DNA of 64,000 bases, from the NCBI RefSeq assembly GCF_000383575.1, contig NZ_KB911579.1, forward strand, positions 3,318,523 to 3,382,522, given 5' to 3'. Position numbers and translations under genes: made by a program. The notes under the pieces are model-generated. The model made no database searches. It was not told the origin of the DNA and worked only from the letters and a program-made list of their open reading frames with translations. This stretch comes from Salinispora oceanensis (lineage in GTDB: Bacteria; Actinomycetota; Actinomycetes; Mycobacteriales; Micromonosporaceae). Shown here in pieces: positions 29,134 through 37,601 of this stretch; position 1 is the stretch's first letter; each line of letters begins with the position of its first letter.

Positions 29134-29997
29134 ATGGCAGTGCAGAGCGGGCTGGGCGAACCGCGTGGCCCCTGGTTCATCTCGCCTGAATTAGGCCCGG
29201 ACGGGCGGCCGTGGCCAGGCGAGTCCGGCTCGGCCCGGGCGGGCGGGGCACGCCGTTGGCAGCACCGACTGCTGCTCGGGTTGGCGCTGGTGGCGATCTC
29301 CAGTGTCTCCGGCGCCGCGGCCGGTGGCCTGGTGGCGAGCCAGGACGGGTCGCCCGGTGCGGAAGCCGCCTCGGCCGCGCCGGTGCCGGCGGAGCTGGTG
29401 ACCGCCGCCGAGCAGACCGTCCCGGGGGTGGTCTCGGTGCTGGCCGATGGCGCCGATGGCGCCTCCGCGACCGGCTCCGGTTTCGCGGTTGACGACCAGC
29501 AGCACATCATCACCAACGATCACATCCTGGCGAAGGGGGGAAGCGGTTCGGTGACGGTGGAGTTGCCGGACGGGCGACGGTTCGCCGCCGAGGTGGCGGG
29601 CCGGGAGCCCCGCAGTGACCTCGCGGTGCTGCGGATTCCGTCGTCCGCGGGGCTGACGGCGTTGCCGCTGGCCAAGCCGGGGACGACCCGGGTCGGTGAG
29701 CCGGTGCTGGCGGTGGGCTCGCCCCTCGGCCTCGCCGGCACGGTGACCGCCGGCATCGTGAGCGCCGTAGACCGGCAGGTGCGCCTCGGTGACAACCGGC
29801 ACACGGCGGTGCAGACCGATGCCTCGATCAACCCGGGGAACTCCGGCGGGCCGCTGGTGAACGCGCGCGGTGAGGTGGTCGGAGTGAACACGGCGATCGC
29901 CACGATCGACGGCAACGGCTCGATCGGGATCGGCTTCGCCATCCCCATCGATCAGGTTCAGCAGACCGCCGACACGATCATCGGTAAGGGGGGCTGA
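29134..29997 (+). CDS. HtrA/DegP-like membrane serine protease without PDZ domain
   Basis: 287 residues. A cytoplasmic N-terminus of about 45 residues is followed by one membrane anchor (LLLGLALVAISSVSGAAAGGL). A trypsin-like domain then fills the rest. The catalytic triad is visible: His in ITNDHIL, Asp in RSDLAVLRI, Ser in NPGNSGGPLV. The protein stops at IDQVQQTADTIIGKGG, where HtrA proteins normally continue into a PDZ domain. It follows the VWA gene by 51 nt. GAGGAG fixes the ATG at 29134. It is probably an extracytoplasmic quality-control protease. Confidence 0.9.
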   Translation: MAVQSGLGEPRGPWFISPELGPDGRPWPGESGSARAGGARRWQHRLLLGLALVAISSVSGAAAGGLVASQDGSPGAEAASAAPVPAELVTAAEQTVPGVVSVLADGADGASATGSGFAVDDQQHIITNDHILAKGGSGSVTVELPDGRRFAAEVAGREPRSDLAVLRIPSSAGLTALPLAKPGTTRVGEPVLAVGSPLGLAGTVTAGIVSAVDRQVRLGDNRHTAVQTDASINPGNSGGPLVNARGEVVGVNTAIATIDGNGSIGIGFAIPIDQVQQTADTIIGKGG

Positions 29998-30090
29998 GGG
30001 CGGCGGGGCCGGAACCCCGGAACGCCCCCGCCGGCCCGGTGTACCGGCCTGCCCGGTGCGCACCGGGGCCCAGGCGCTAGCCTCGGAAGC

Positions 30091-30516
30091 GTGGACAGTG
30101 GGCTGCGGGTGCACGATCGGTGGGTGGTGCCCGAGGCCGAGCTGCGGGAACGCTTCTCCCGGTCGTCTGGGCCCGGTGGTCAGGGGGTCAACACGACCGA
30201 CTCGCGGGTGGAGCTGAGCTTCGATCTGGCCGCCTCACCGGGGCTACCGGAGCCGCTGCGCGCCCGGGCCCTCGACCGCCTCGCCGGGCGACTCGTCAAC
30301 GGCGTCCTCACTGTGACCGCCAGCGAGCACCGTGCCCAACTCGCCAACCGGGAGGCCGCCCGGGAACGGATGGCCGCGCTGCTCCGCGCGGCGATCGCAC
30401 CGCCGCCGAAGCGTCGTCGCCCGACCCGGCCCTCCCGCGCCGCCAAGGAGCGTCGTTTGGCCGAGAAGAAGCGGCGGTCCCAACGCAAGCGGGACCGCCG
30501 CGTTGACGGCGACTGA
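30091..30516 (+). CDS. arfB: Release-factor-like peptidyl-tRNA hydrolase (ArfB-like)
   Basis: 141 residues with the peptidyl-tRNA hydrolysis motif GPGGQGVNTTDSRVEL (GGQ at about residue 30) and a long basic tail (KRRRPTRPSRAAKERR onward). This is the build of ArfB/YaeJ/ICT1 proteins, which release peptides from stalled ribosomes by inserting the basic tail in the mRNA channel. It lacks the codon-recognition domain of release factors. GTG 30091 has TAGCCT 7 nt upstream and no Shine-Dalgarno sequence, suggesting a leaderless mRNA. Confidence 0.9.
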   Translation: MDSGLRVHDRWVVPEAELRERFSRSSGPGGQGVNTTDSRVELSFDLAASPGLPEPLRARALDRLAGRLVNGVLTVTASEHRAQLANREAARERMAALLRAAIAPPPKRRRPTRPSRAAKERRLAEKKRRSQRKRDRRVDGD

Positions 30517-30521
30517 TCGGA

Positions 30522-31271
30522 TCAGCCGGGTCGGCCAGTGGGCGGCGACGCTTCGGCGACGCCGGTCACCGGCGCCGTAAGGTGCCGGGTGAAGAACCGG
30601 ACCGCGCTGTCCAACTCGTGTTCGGGGAGCCGGTCGCCGTGCCGACCCGGATTGGCGTGCAGGGTTTTGTCGGCGGAGCCGAACGCGTCGAAGAGGGTCA
30701 CACTCTGCTCGCGGGGCACTCGCTCGTCGTCCCACTGGACCAGAAACTCGATCGGTACGGTGATCTGTGCGGCGGCTTCGCGGAGCGCCGGGGCCGCGGC
30801 TCCACCCAGGCCGAGGACCGCCGCGCGGACCCGGGGCTCGGCGGCGACGAACGGTACGCCGAGCCCGCAGCCCAGCGAGATGCCCCAGTAGCCGACGGGT
30901 CCGCATTCGAGGTGGTCCAGCACGGCCTGCCACTCCCCGACGGTCTGCTTGGCGACCCGGGCATGGAAGGCGGTGAGCAGTGGGGCCAGCTCTGCCCCGG
31001 ACTCGGCGCGGGTCCGGATCTCGGTGGCCATGCGCTGGTAGTGGTCGTCGGTCGGGCGGTCGCCGTGGTTCGGGACATCAACCGAGACGACCGCGAAGCC
31101 GGCGCGTACGAAGTGGTGGGCACGGTGGAGAACGGCGGGGTGGGCTTTGTGGTGACCACCGCCGTGGCCAATGAGGATCAGGGGACGAGCGGTGGTGGTG
31201 GGGTCAGTCTCCGCGGTCCACCGGACCGCGGGAACGCCGTTGACGGCGAAGAATTCCTCGCGAATGGACAT
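30522..31271 (-). CDS. Alpha/beta hydrolase
   Basis: 249 residues of the dienelactone hydrolase/esterase type. The oxyanion region is GHGGGHHK, the nucleophile elbow GISLGCG (Ser at about 130), the acid in QWDDERVP and the His in PGRHGD. No signal peptide is present. GAAAGG lies 10 nt before the ATG at 31271. It is convergent with the ArfB-like gene, 5 bp apart. Substrate unknown. Confidence 0.87.
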   Translation of the reverse strand: MSIREEFFAVNGVPAVRWTAETDPTTTARPLILIGHGGGHHKAHPAVLHRAHHFVRAGFAVVSVDVPNHGDRPTDDHYQRMATEIRTRAESGAELAPLLTAFHARVAKQTVGEWQAVLDHLECGPVGYWGISLGCGLGVPFVAAEPRVRAAVLGLGGAAAPALREAAAQITVPIEFLVQWDDERVPREQSVTLFDAFGSADKTLHANPGRHGDRLPEHELDSAVRFFTRHLTAPVTGVAEASPPTGRPG

Positions 31272-31417
31272 GCCGATATGGGCCTTTCGAGGGTGCCTTG
31301 TGCGGGCGCTCCCTAGGCCATGCGGGGGAGGGAGTCCCGACCTGTTCCAGCGTTGATCGGACTCACCTCCTCAGGCAGTGGTCATGCACGGCGGCGGTCA
31401 AGTTAACACATCTGTCA

Positions 31418-32299
31418 CTACGTGTCGCACCGGTCAATCGAGTCCAGTAGCCGGGTGCGCAGCCGGGCGGCCCGTTCGGCGAAACCGCGCTGGGCGGCCG
31501 CGTACTCCACCCGTCCCGGTGCGGTCTCGACCGCAACCGGGGGGTAGCCCAGGGCGGCCAGGTCGTACGGCGAGGCGCGCATGTCGAGGGTGCGGATCTG
31601 CGCCGCCAGCTCGAAGCACTCCGCGACCAGCTCGGACGGCACCAGCGGGGAGAGCTTGTACGCCCACTTGTAGAGATCCATGTTGGCGTGCAGGCAGCCG
31701 GGCTGCTCCAGGTCGTGCTGGCTGTCCCGGGTCGGCTGGAGGAGGTTCAGCGGCCGGGCCGGCGCGGTGAAGAAGCGGTACGCGTCGAAGTGGCTGCAGC
31801 GCACTCCCCGCTCCTCAACGACGGTGGCGACCTGCGCCGGGCTCATCCGCAGCGGCCAGGCGTTGTGCCGGACCTCGTCCTGGGTCTGCCGGTAGACCAT
31901 CGCCCACTCGTGCATGCCGAAGCAGCCGAACTGCGCCGGTCGGCCGGCCGTGGCCGCCAACAGGGTCCGGATCCAGGTGATCGAGTCGGCCCGCCGGGCG
32001 CGTACCGCCGGGGTGTCGAGGGTGGCGCCGGCGGCGCTGGCGCGGTAGTCCGGCCCGAAGTCGGCCGGGTCCGCGTCGCGCAGCACCACCCCCGCGCCGG
32101 GATGCCAGCGGCGGAGCCGGGCCGGCCGGTACGAGTAGTAGGTGAAGAGGAAGTCCTGCACCGGATGCTTCTCGCCCCGGCGGCGGCGGGCCAGGTGGGG
32201 GGCCAGCCACCCGTCGATCCGCTCCTGGTGCGCCCGGCGTCGGGCCTGCCAGGTCGCCGGGTCGAGCACGGTGCCGAGTGCGGGGAGGGTGGCTGTCAC
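31418..32299 (-). CDS. Conserved actinobacterial protein often labelled 3-methyladenine DNA glycosylase
   Basis: 293 residues. The highly conserved block GEKHPVQDFLFTYYSYRP near residue 42 and HANMDLYKWAYKLSP near 205 are known to me from actinobacterial proteins annotated as 3-methyladenine DNA glycosylase. I see no helix-hairpin-helix or Alk-type catalytic motif, so I treat that label as unproven. The several His, Trp and Tyr residues could form a metal or base pocket. GTG 32299 has TACCCT 6 nt upstream (minus strand), suggesting leaderless transcription. Confidence 0.65.
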   Translation of the reverse strand: MTATLPALGTVLDPATWQARRRAHQERIDGWLAPHLARRRRGEKHPVQDFLFTYYSYRPARLRRWHPGAGVVLRDADPADFGPDYRASAAGATLDTPAVRARRADSITWIRTLLAATAGRPAQFGCFGMHEWAMVYRQTQDEVRHNAWPLRMSPAQVATVVEERGVRCSHFDAYRFFTAPARPLNLLQPTRDSQHDLEQPGCLHANMDLYKWAYKLSPLVPSELVAECFELAAQIRTLDMRASPYDLAALGYPPVAVETAPGRVEYAAAQRGFAERAARLRTRLLDSIDRCDT

Positions 32300-32445
32300 C
32301 TGCCCAGGGTACGACCGTCCCCGCTGTTAGGCCCGGGTGTGCCTCCCGCGGTGCGGCCGCGCCGCACGCTGCCGCTACCGGACCAGGCTGCGCTACGAAG
32401 CCGGCTGCTGGGGCGGCGAGGGTTGCTGCCCCAGCGCGCCACGGA

Positions 32446-32469
32446 TAGTATTTGGTCAAACGTCCAAGG
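32446..32469 (+). promoter_or_regulatory. Promoter and likely self-operator of the TetR gene
   Basis: TAGTAT (32446-32451) is a good -10. It is immediately followed by an imperfect inverted repeat, TTTGGTC and GTCCAAG, separated by 4 nt (32451-32468). An operator placed over the transcription start, before a TetR gene, is the usual autorepression layout. Confidence 0.55.
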
Positions 32470-32490
32470 CGATCGCCCAAGGAGGGCTTC

Positions 32491-33075
32491 GTGGGTGAGA
32501 CCAGCATCGAACGGGGCCGGCACGCGCGAGCGCGCCTGTTGGTGGCCGCCCGGGAGCTGATCGGTGAGCTCGGTTGGAATGCCGTCAGTACCCGGACGCT
32601 GGCCGAGCGGGCTGGCGTCCGTTCCGGGCTGGTGCACTACCACTTTGACTCGCTCCAGGCGCTGCTGCGTCACGCCGCACTGGCTGAGGTCCAACGGATG
32701 CTCGACGACACCAGGGCGCTCCTTGCCGAAGCCACGAGCCCGAGCGACGGCGTCGAGCAGATGCTGCTCGACCTCGACCAGTACAACGGTGCCGATTCGG
32801 CCTCGCTGCTCTTCGTCGAGACCTACCTCGCCGCCACCCGGGACCACGAACTGCGCCAGGGGATGAGTGCGCTGGTCGCCGACTTTCGCGACTCGCTGAC
32901 CGAAGCGCTCACCCGCTCGGGACATCCCAGCCCACAAGCTGCCGCCAGTGCGGTAATGGCGCTCTTCGACGGCTTCGTCCTACACAAGGGCCTCGACCCG
33001 GGCCTGTCCGCGGAGCAGGTCGCCCCGCTACTGCGCCGAGTCACCAACACCGAAGAGGATGGAGAGCGGCGATGA
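32491..33075 (+). CDS. TetR-family transcriptional repressor
   Basis: 194 residues. The N-terminal helix-turn-helix runs through about residue 60, with RLLVAARELIGELGWNAVS, TRTLAERAGVRSGLVHYHF. The C-terminal ligand domain is all-helical with no obvious ligand signature. GTG 32491 has GGAGGG 5 nt upstream. The stop overlaps the ATG of the FAD monooxygenase (ATGA), so both are one operon; the repressor probably controls the monooxygenase and itself in response to that enzyme's substrate. Confidence 0.92.
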   Translation: MGETSIERGRHARARLLVAARELIGELGWNAVSTRTLAERAGVRSGLVHYHFDSLQALLRHAALAEVQRMLDDTRALLAEATSPSDGVEQMLLDLDQYNGADSASLLFVETYLAATRDHELRQGMSALVADFRDSLTEALTRSGHPSPQAAASAVMALFDGFVLHKGLDPGLSAEQVAPLLRRVTNTEEDGERR

Positions 33076-34238
33076 AAGCCCTCATCTGCGGTGCCGGTAT
33101 CGCCGGGCTGGCCCTCGCCCACCGGCTGCACCACCACGGCTGGGAGGTTCAGGTCGTCGACCACGCTCCAGGGCCGCGCGAACAGGGTTACATGATCGAC
33201 TTCTTTGGCCCGGGGTACGAGGCGCTGACGGCGATGGGTTTGCGGTCGAACCTTCGACGGTTCGCCAGTTCGGTCGAATCCTTTCGCTACATCGACTCCC
33301 GTGGCCGGACGACTGTCAGCGTCGACTACACGTTCTTCGCCCGGGCTCTGGACGGCGAATTCGCCAGTATCATGCGGCCTGCCCTCGAACGCATGCTCCG
33401 TGAATCGCTCAACGACCAGGTCGACATCCGCTATGCCGTCACGATCGACAGGATCAGCGGTGACCGGGCAGAGCTCTCCGACGGCACTGCTGTGGAGGCG
33501 GACGTGATCGTGGGCGCCGACGGCATCCACTCCCATGTCCGCTCGCTCGTCTCCGGCCCCGAGCGCAACCACCTTCGTTACCTTGGCATGCATACTGCGG
33601 CGTACGTCTTCGAGGACCCCGTGGTGTTCGAACAGGTTCGGGGTCAGTTCGTGCTCACCGAGACGCTCCACCGTCAGCTGGGCCTCTACGGGCTCGATGA
33701 CGGGCGGGTCGCGGTGTTCACCGTGCACCGCACGGACGACGCCCGCCTACCCGAGGACCCGCGTGCGACGCTCCGTCGTACCTACACCGGCATGGGCGAC
33801 CTGGTGGAGCGGGCCGTGGCCAACTGTCCTCCGCCGGAAGCGGTCTACTACGACCAGGTCGCCCAGATCGACACCGCGCGCTGGATCGATGGGCGGGTCG
33901 CGCTGGTCGGTGACGCCGCCTACGCGGTGTCCCTGATCGCCGGGCAGGGTGCCTCACTGGGAATCGCTGGCGCCTACCTGCTGGCCGAGCGGCTGCAGGC
34001 CGCCGGGTCCGTCCAGGAGGGACTGGCCGACTACGAGCGTCGCTGGCGGCCGGTCATCCGCGCCACGCAGCAGGCGGCCCGAGAACGGGTCACCGAGTGG
34101 TTCCTGCCGACGTCGTCGGCCAAGCTGCTGGCCCGGCGCTGGGGATTCAGGGCGATGCGCGTGCCGGGCCTCGATCGGCTCCTGGCCGGCAGGCTGTTCC
34201 CGAAAGACCACCGGAACATCGCTGAACTCGCGAGGTAG
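33072..34238 (+). CDS. FAD-dependent monooxygenase (p-hydroxybenzoate hydroxylase fold)
   Basis: 388 residues of the group A flavin monooxygenase fold. The dinucleotide motif GAGIAGLALAHRL is at the N-terminus, VIVGADGIHSHVR in the middle (DG motif), and GDAAYAVSLIAGQGASLGI (GD motif) near residue 278. An N-terminal REQGYMIDFFGPG segment resembles TetX-like and related aromatic or antibiotic hydroxylases. Partner-free, it would use NAD(P)H and oxygen on a small molecule. It is coupled to the TetR gene by a 4-nt overlap. The substrate is unknown. Confidence 0.9.
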   Translation: MKALICGAGIAGLALAHRLHHHGWEVQVVDHAPGPREQGYMIDFFGPGYEALTAMGLRSNLRRFASSVESFRYIDSRGRTTVSVDYTFFARALDGEFASIMRPALERMLRESLNDQVDIRYAVTIDRISGDRAELSDGTAVEADVIVGADGIHSHVRSLVSGPERNHLRYLGMHTAAYVFEDPVVFEQVRGQFVLTETLHRQLGLYGLDDGRVAVFTVHRTDDARLPEDPRATLRRTYTGMGDLVERAVANCPPPEAVYYDQVAQIDTARWIDGRVALVGDAAYAVSLIAGQGASLGIAGAYLLAERLQAAGSVQEGLADYERRWRPVIRATQQAARERVTEWFLPTSSAKLLARRWGFRAMRVPGLDRLLAGRLFPKDHRNIAELAR

Positions 34239-34333
34239 GAACTGTGGCCTTCTGAAGTGAGGCGGACATCGGTCCGGCGGGTGTCAACCTTCTATGCTCG
34301 GTCGGTGGTGCGGAACGAGGGGGCCGATGCGAA

Positions 34334-34837
34334 ATGGTAGCGCCAGCAGACTACGTGGAGATAGTTCGGCAACGGCTGGTGGCCGACGGGTGTGCGGTGA
34401 CTGATGAGCGCCTTGGTGCTGACTCCGTGATGGTTGGCTACCGGGCCCAGTTTCGGGCCTTGACCAGGATTCACTTTTTCACGGTCGTCACGAGGAAGGA
34501 TCAGGTTAACGAGGGAGATCTGCGGTTCTTCGTCAACAACGCGGTAGGGCTGGGAGTGGAACGAAAAGGCCGATGGCTCGGTGTGCAGACAGGCATCATT
34601 GTGCTGCCCGTGCTCGTGACCGAGGCGGCGGATCCCGCCGCGACAGCGTTGACCCAGAAGGCCTACCGGCTCAAGCGGTCCGGCTTCGCGGTCCTGAGCC
34701 AGCCCACCATCGTGGACGTCAAGGCGGGCAGGGTCTGGACCTTCCGCGGTACCCGGGTCTGGGGTTTCGTCTACAACTCGTTGATCCAAAAGAAGTACGA
34801 GGCGTACCTGCCGGAGCCGTCGGCCGCGGCCAACTGA
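34334..34837 (+). CDS. Hypothetical protein, 167 residues
   Basis: I do not recognise the family. It is a soluble-looking alpha/beta protein with a central hydrophobic strand (LGVQTGIIVLPVLVTE) and an aromatic basic C-terminal part (TFRGTRVWGFVYNSLIQKKYEAY). No metal, nucleotide or catalytic motif stands out. The ATG at 34334 follows a GAGGGGG-type ribosome site at some distance. Third-position GC is somewhat lower than in neighbouring genes, which is compatible with later acquisition. It lies between the monooxygenase and TrpRS genes. Confidence 0.6.
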   Translation: MVAPADYVEIVRQRLVADGCAVTDERLGADSVMVGYRAQFRALTRIHFFTVVTRKDQVNEGDLRFFVNNAVGLGVERKGRWLGVQTGIIVLPVLVTEAADPAATALTQKAYRLKRSGFAVLSQPTIVDVKAGRVWTFRGTRVWGFVYNSLIQKKYEAYLPEPSAAAN

Positions 34838-34914
34838 GTCGACCCCGGAGAGTCGATGGAAGTCACCCTCACGATAGGTCGAAGTTGATCAGCGGAAACG
34901 TCTACGGTGGTTCC

Positions 34915-35151
34915 ATGGCACATCCCCGCACGCCGACGACGAGCCTCGATGAGGGTCGGGGCGAGACGAAGGCGTGCCGACCGCGGTCTGGGAGGTCGGA
35001 GGCGACCTTTCTCCGGACCGGTCTCGGGGACCGGCAGGACCAGATCCTCGCTCTGCTGCGTGCCCGCGGGCTGCGGTTCCGTGACGGCTCGCGATGGCGG
35101 GAGGCGACGACGTCCCAGGTCCATCGCATCGGCGAGGCGACCGTCGCCTGA
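34915..35151 (+). CDS. Possible small protein or gene remnant
   Basis: A 78-residue frame from the ATG at 34915. The second half (QDQILALLRARGLRFRDG, TSQVHRIGE) faintly resembles the C-terminal helix-turn-helix of resolvase-type recombinases. The first half is Arg/Thr-rich and unlike anything I know. There is no good ribosome site. It could be a small gene, a degraded fragment or chance coding in the 363-bp gap between the unknown gene and trpS. Confidence 0.3.
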   Translation: MAHPRTPTTSLDEGRGETKACRPRSGRSEATFLRTGLGDRQDQILALLRARGLRFRDGSRWREATTSQVHRIGEATVA

Positions 35152-35200
35152 CTGGCGAGACGCCTCGACGATCCGTCACTCCCGCGAAAGGCCCATCGTC

Positions 35201-36259
35201 ATGACCGCTGCCCGGATGCTCACCGGCGACCGCCCCACCGGAAAACTGCACCTCGGCCACTACGTCGGCAGCATCGCCAACCGGGTGCAGCTGCACCGGC
35301 GCTACGAGAGCTTTTTCATCATCGCCGATCTGCACATGCTGACCACCAAGAACACCCGGGACGACATCGCGCGGGCCACCCAGAACGCCCGCGACATGGT
35401 CCTCGACTCCCTCGCCGCCGGGATCGACCCCGACTTCGCCACGTTCTACCTCCAGTCGGCGATCCAGGAGGTCGGAGATCTCAACACCCTTTTCCAGAAC
35501 CTGGTCAGCGTGCCGCGCCTGGAACGAGTCCCCTCCCTCAAGGAGATGGCCCGGGACGCCGGGAAGGACGAGATGCCGTACGGCCTGCTCGGCTACCCGG
35601 TGCTGCAGGCCGCCGACATCCTTTGCGTCAAGGCCAACGTGGTGCCCGTCGGCAAGGACAACGCCGCGCACGTCGAGGTCACCAGGGAGATCGCCCGCCG
35701 CTTCAACCATCTCTACGGCGAGGTTTTCCCCGTCCCGGACCTGGTCAGCGCCGAGACGCCCACCCTGGTCGGCACCGACGGCCGGGCCAAGATGAGCAAG
35801 AGCCGCGGCAACGCCATCGCCCTCTCCGACGAGCCGGCCGAGGTTCGCCGCAAGGTCATGGGCATGTACACCGACCCGAATCGGGTACGCGCCGACGTGC
35901 CGGGCACGGTTGAGGGGAACCCGGTGTTCCAGTACCACGACGTCTTCAATCCGAACCGGGCGGAGGTCGATGACCTCAAGGGCCGGTATCGCGGCGGCAA
36001 GGTCGGCGATGTCGAGGTCAAGGAGAAGCTGGCGACCGCGTTGAACGCCTTCCTTGACCCCATGCGCGAGCGGCGCGCCCGCTACGAGGCGGACCGGGGT
36101 CGAGTCGACGAACTGATCGTGGAGGGCACGGAACGCGCCCGGCGGGCGGTGCGGCAGACCGTCTTCGAGGCGCGGAAGGCGATGGGCCTCACCGGCGTCT
36201 ACACCCAGCTGCGCCGTAAGGCCGAGCGGTCCCGTAAACCTGCGGCCACAGTCGCGTAG
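35201..36259 (+). CDS. trpS: Tryptophanyl-tRNA synthetase (GDRPTG type)
   Basis: A 352-residue class Ic synthetase that charges tRNA-Trp. The HIGH-type motif is in GDRPTGKLHLGHYVGS (residues 9-24) and the KMSKS loop in GRAKMSKSRGNAIAL (about 194). From memory, the N-terminal GDRPTG and the RKVMGMYTDP and VEGNPVFQYHDVF blocks are closer to the second TrpRS of Deinococcus (TrpRS II) than to the usual SGIQPTG...HLGNY actinobacterial enzyme. A second TrpRS may therefore exist elsewhere. GAAAGG lies 9 nt before the ATG at 35201. It is convergent with the next gene, 4 bp apart. Confidence 0.9.
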   Translation: MTAARMLTGDRPTGKLHLGHYVGSIANRVQLHRRYESFFIIADLHMLTTKNTRDDIARATQNARDMVLDSLAAGIDPDFATFYLQSAIQEVGDLNTLFQNLVSVPRLERVPSLKEMARDAGKDEMPYGLLGYPVLQAADILCVKANVVPVGKDNAAHVEVTREIARRFNHLYGEVFPVPDLVSAETPTLVGTDGRAKMSKSRGNAIALSDEPAEVRRKVMGMYTDPNRVRADVPGTVEGNPVFQYHDVFNPNRAEVDDLKGRYRGGKVGDVEVKEKLATALNAFLDPMRERRARYEADRGRVDELIVEGTERARRAVRQTVFEARKAMGLTGVYTQLRRKAERSRKPAATVA

Positions 36260-36263
36260 CAGG

Positions 36264-37601
36264 TCAGGGCACGTCCACCCGAACCCCGGCGGAGAACACC
36301 CCACTGCGTAGCTCGAGTTGGGTCGGCGGCTGCTGGCCGTGCACGCTGAAGATCAGCGGGAGGACCATTCGGCTGCCGCCGGCCAGTGGCTTGGCGAACA
36401 CGTCGCGGCCCTGGTTCGCCCGGCGGGTCGCCTGCTCGTCGGTACCGACAAAGTTGCCGTCGGCGAGGTACGCCCGCTGGAGGGGGCCGTACCAGGTCTG
36501 CTGTTCCGGGGTGCGGTTCTGGACCCCGACCGTCGCCGCGCAGGTGTGCCTTGTCGAGGTTGGTTGGCAGCTGATCCGGTAGACGGTGAACTCGAACGCC
36601 GCCTCGCGGAGCGGCTCCCCGATCGCCCCGGCGGCTCCGGTGCCGAGCCAGGCGCCGCTGGTGGGATGGGAGTCGGTGTCCACGGCAGTAGCCTTCCGGG
36701 TGGCCGTCCAGGTCGCCGCGCCCACGGTGGAAGCCAGTAACACCGCGGCGACCGGGACGAGCAGCCAGGTCGAGGGCCGGCGGCGGCGTGCCGGAGCGGT
36801 CGGTGCCGCCGGTCGCGGATAGATGGTCCCGCGTCCCCCGTGGTGGGGCGGCGGGAGCTGGGTTCGGTGTCGCCGTCGCTGTCGCTGTCGCTGTCGCTGC
36901 CAGGTCCACCAGCCGCCGACGGCGAACGCGGCGAGTCCACCGAGGCCGGTGAGGAGGGCCGCTGGCCGTTGCCACACCGGTGGTTCCGGCTCGGCCGCCG
37001 CCGGCGTTGATGCGGACCGCCAGGTCGCCGTCGCACAGTCGTACGGGCGCTCGCCGCCAGCGGCGAACGCGCAGGCGGGCGCGGTCAGGGGCGTATCCGG
37101 TGGCGCGGAGAGCTTGGTGTTGAGCGTGGTGGTGCTCCGGGCGGGCAGCCGCAGGTCCCAGGTGACCTCTGTTCCGGCTGTGCCGTCGTGGTGGCTGGGT
37201 CGGCCGCCGTCGGTGATCGAGGTTGCCGAGGTACCCGGCGGAAGCTCCTGACGGACGGTGGTGGCGATCGGCCGGTTTCCGTCGTTGCGGACCTGGATCC
37301 GGTAGCTCGGCGCGGCGGTATTCTCCGATGCCACCGCTACGGTGACCGGCGGTTTCGGTGGTGGGGCCGCCGCCTGGGTCGGGCTCGGCAGCGCCGGCGG
37401 CGCAGACGGTCGGTCCGGCTCTGCGGAGGCCTCGGCGGATGGCTGGCCGGCGGGTGCCGTGGCTGCCGCGGGCGGGGCCGGTGGTCGGGCGGCCGGCGGC
37501 TGTGCGGCGGCCGGGCCGGGTAGAACCGGCACGGCGGCGAGGACGCCGAGGCAGTAGACGAACACTGCGAGGGCCCTGTGGTGTCGTGTCGATGCAGGCA
37601 T
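36264..37601 (-). CDS. Exported membrane protein with Pro-rich linker and DUF11-like domain
   Basis: 445 residues. A signal peptide (ALAVFVYCLGVLAAVPVLPGPAAA) is followed by about 60 Pro/Ala-rich residues. A beta-rich DUF11-like region follows (about 85-195, with VRNDGNRPIATTVRQELPPG). A membrane helix (about 213-230), an Arg/Gln-rich cytoplasmic-type loop and a second helix (about 285-300) come next. The C-terminal domain (about 320-445) resembles DUF4352-type domains (FTVYRISC, VGVQNRTPEQQ). Role unknown; probably a cell-envelope protein. It contains an in-frame hexanucleotide repeat. Confidence 0.7.
   Translation of the reverse strand: MPASTRHHRALAVFVYCLGVLAAVPVLPGPAAAQPPAARPPAPPAAATAPAGQPSAEASAEPDRPSAPPALPSPTQAAAPPPKPPVTVAVASENTAAPSYRIQVRNDGNRPIATTVRQELPPGTSATSITDGGRPSHHDGTAGTEVTWDLRLPARSTTTLNTKLSAPPDTPLTAPACAFAAGGERPYDCATATWRSASTPAAAEPEPPVWQRPAALLTGLGGLAAFAVGGWWTWQRQRQRQRRRHRTQLPPPHHGGRGTIYPRPAAPTAPARRRRPSTWLLVPVAAVLLASTVGAATWTATRKATAVDTDSHPTSGAWLGTGAAGAIGEPLREAAFEFTVYRISCQPTSTRHTCAATVGVQNRTPEQQTWYGPLQRAYLADGNFVGTDEQATRRANQGRDVFAKPLAGGSRMVLPLIFSVHGQQPPTQLELRSGVFSAGVRVDVP
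36875..36898. repeat. (GTCGCT)4 in-frame hexanucleotide repeat
   Basis: Four perfect tandem copies of GTCGCT. They encode alternating Gln-Arg pairs in the juxtamembrane loop of the minus-strand envelope gene. Copy changes by slippage would keep the frame. Confidence 0.8.

Noticed and set aside
34838..35200. T-box or Trp leader in front of trpS
   Set aside because: I find no T-box consensus, no Trp-codon run and no terminator in the interval.
32446..36259. Natural-product biosynthetic cluster around the FAD monooxygenase
   Set aside because: No synthase, transporter or other tailoring genes are present; only one oxygenase with a regulator.
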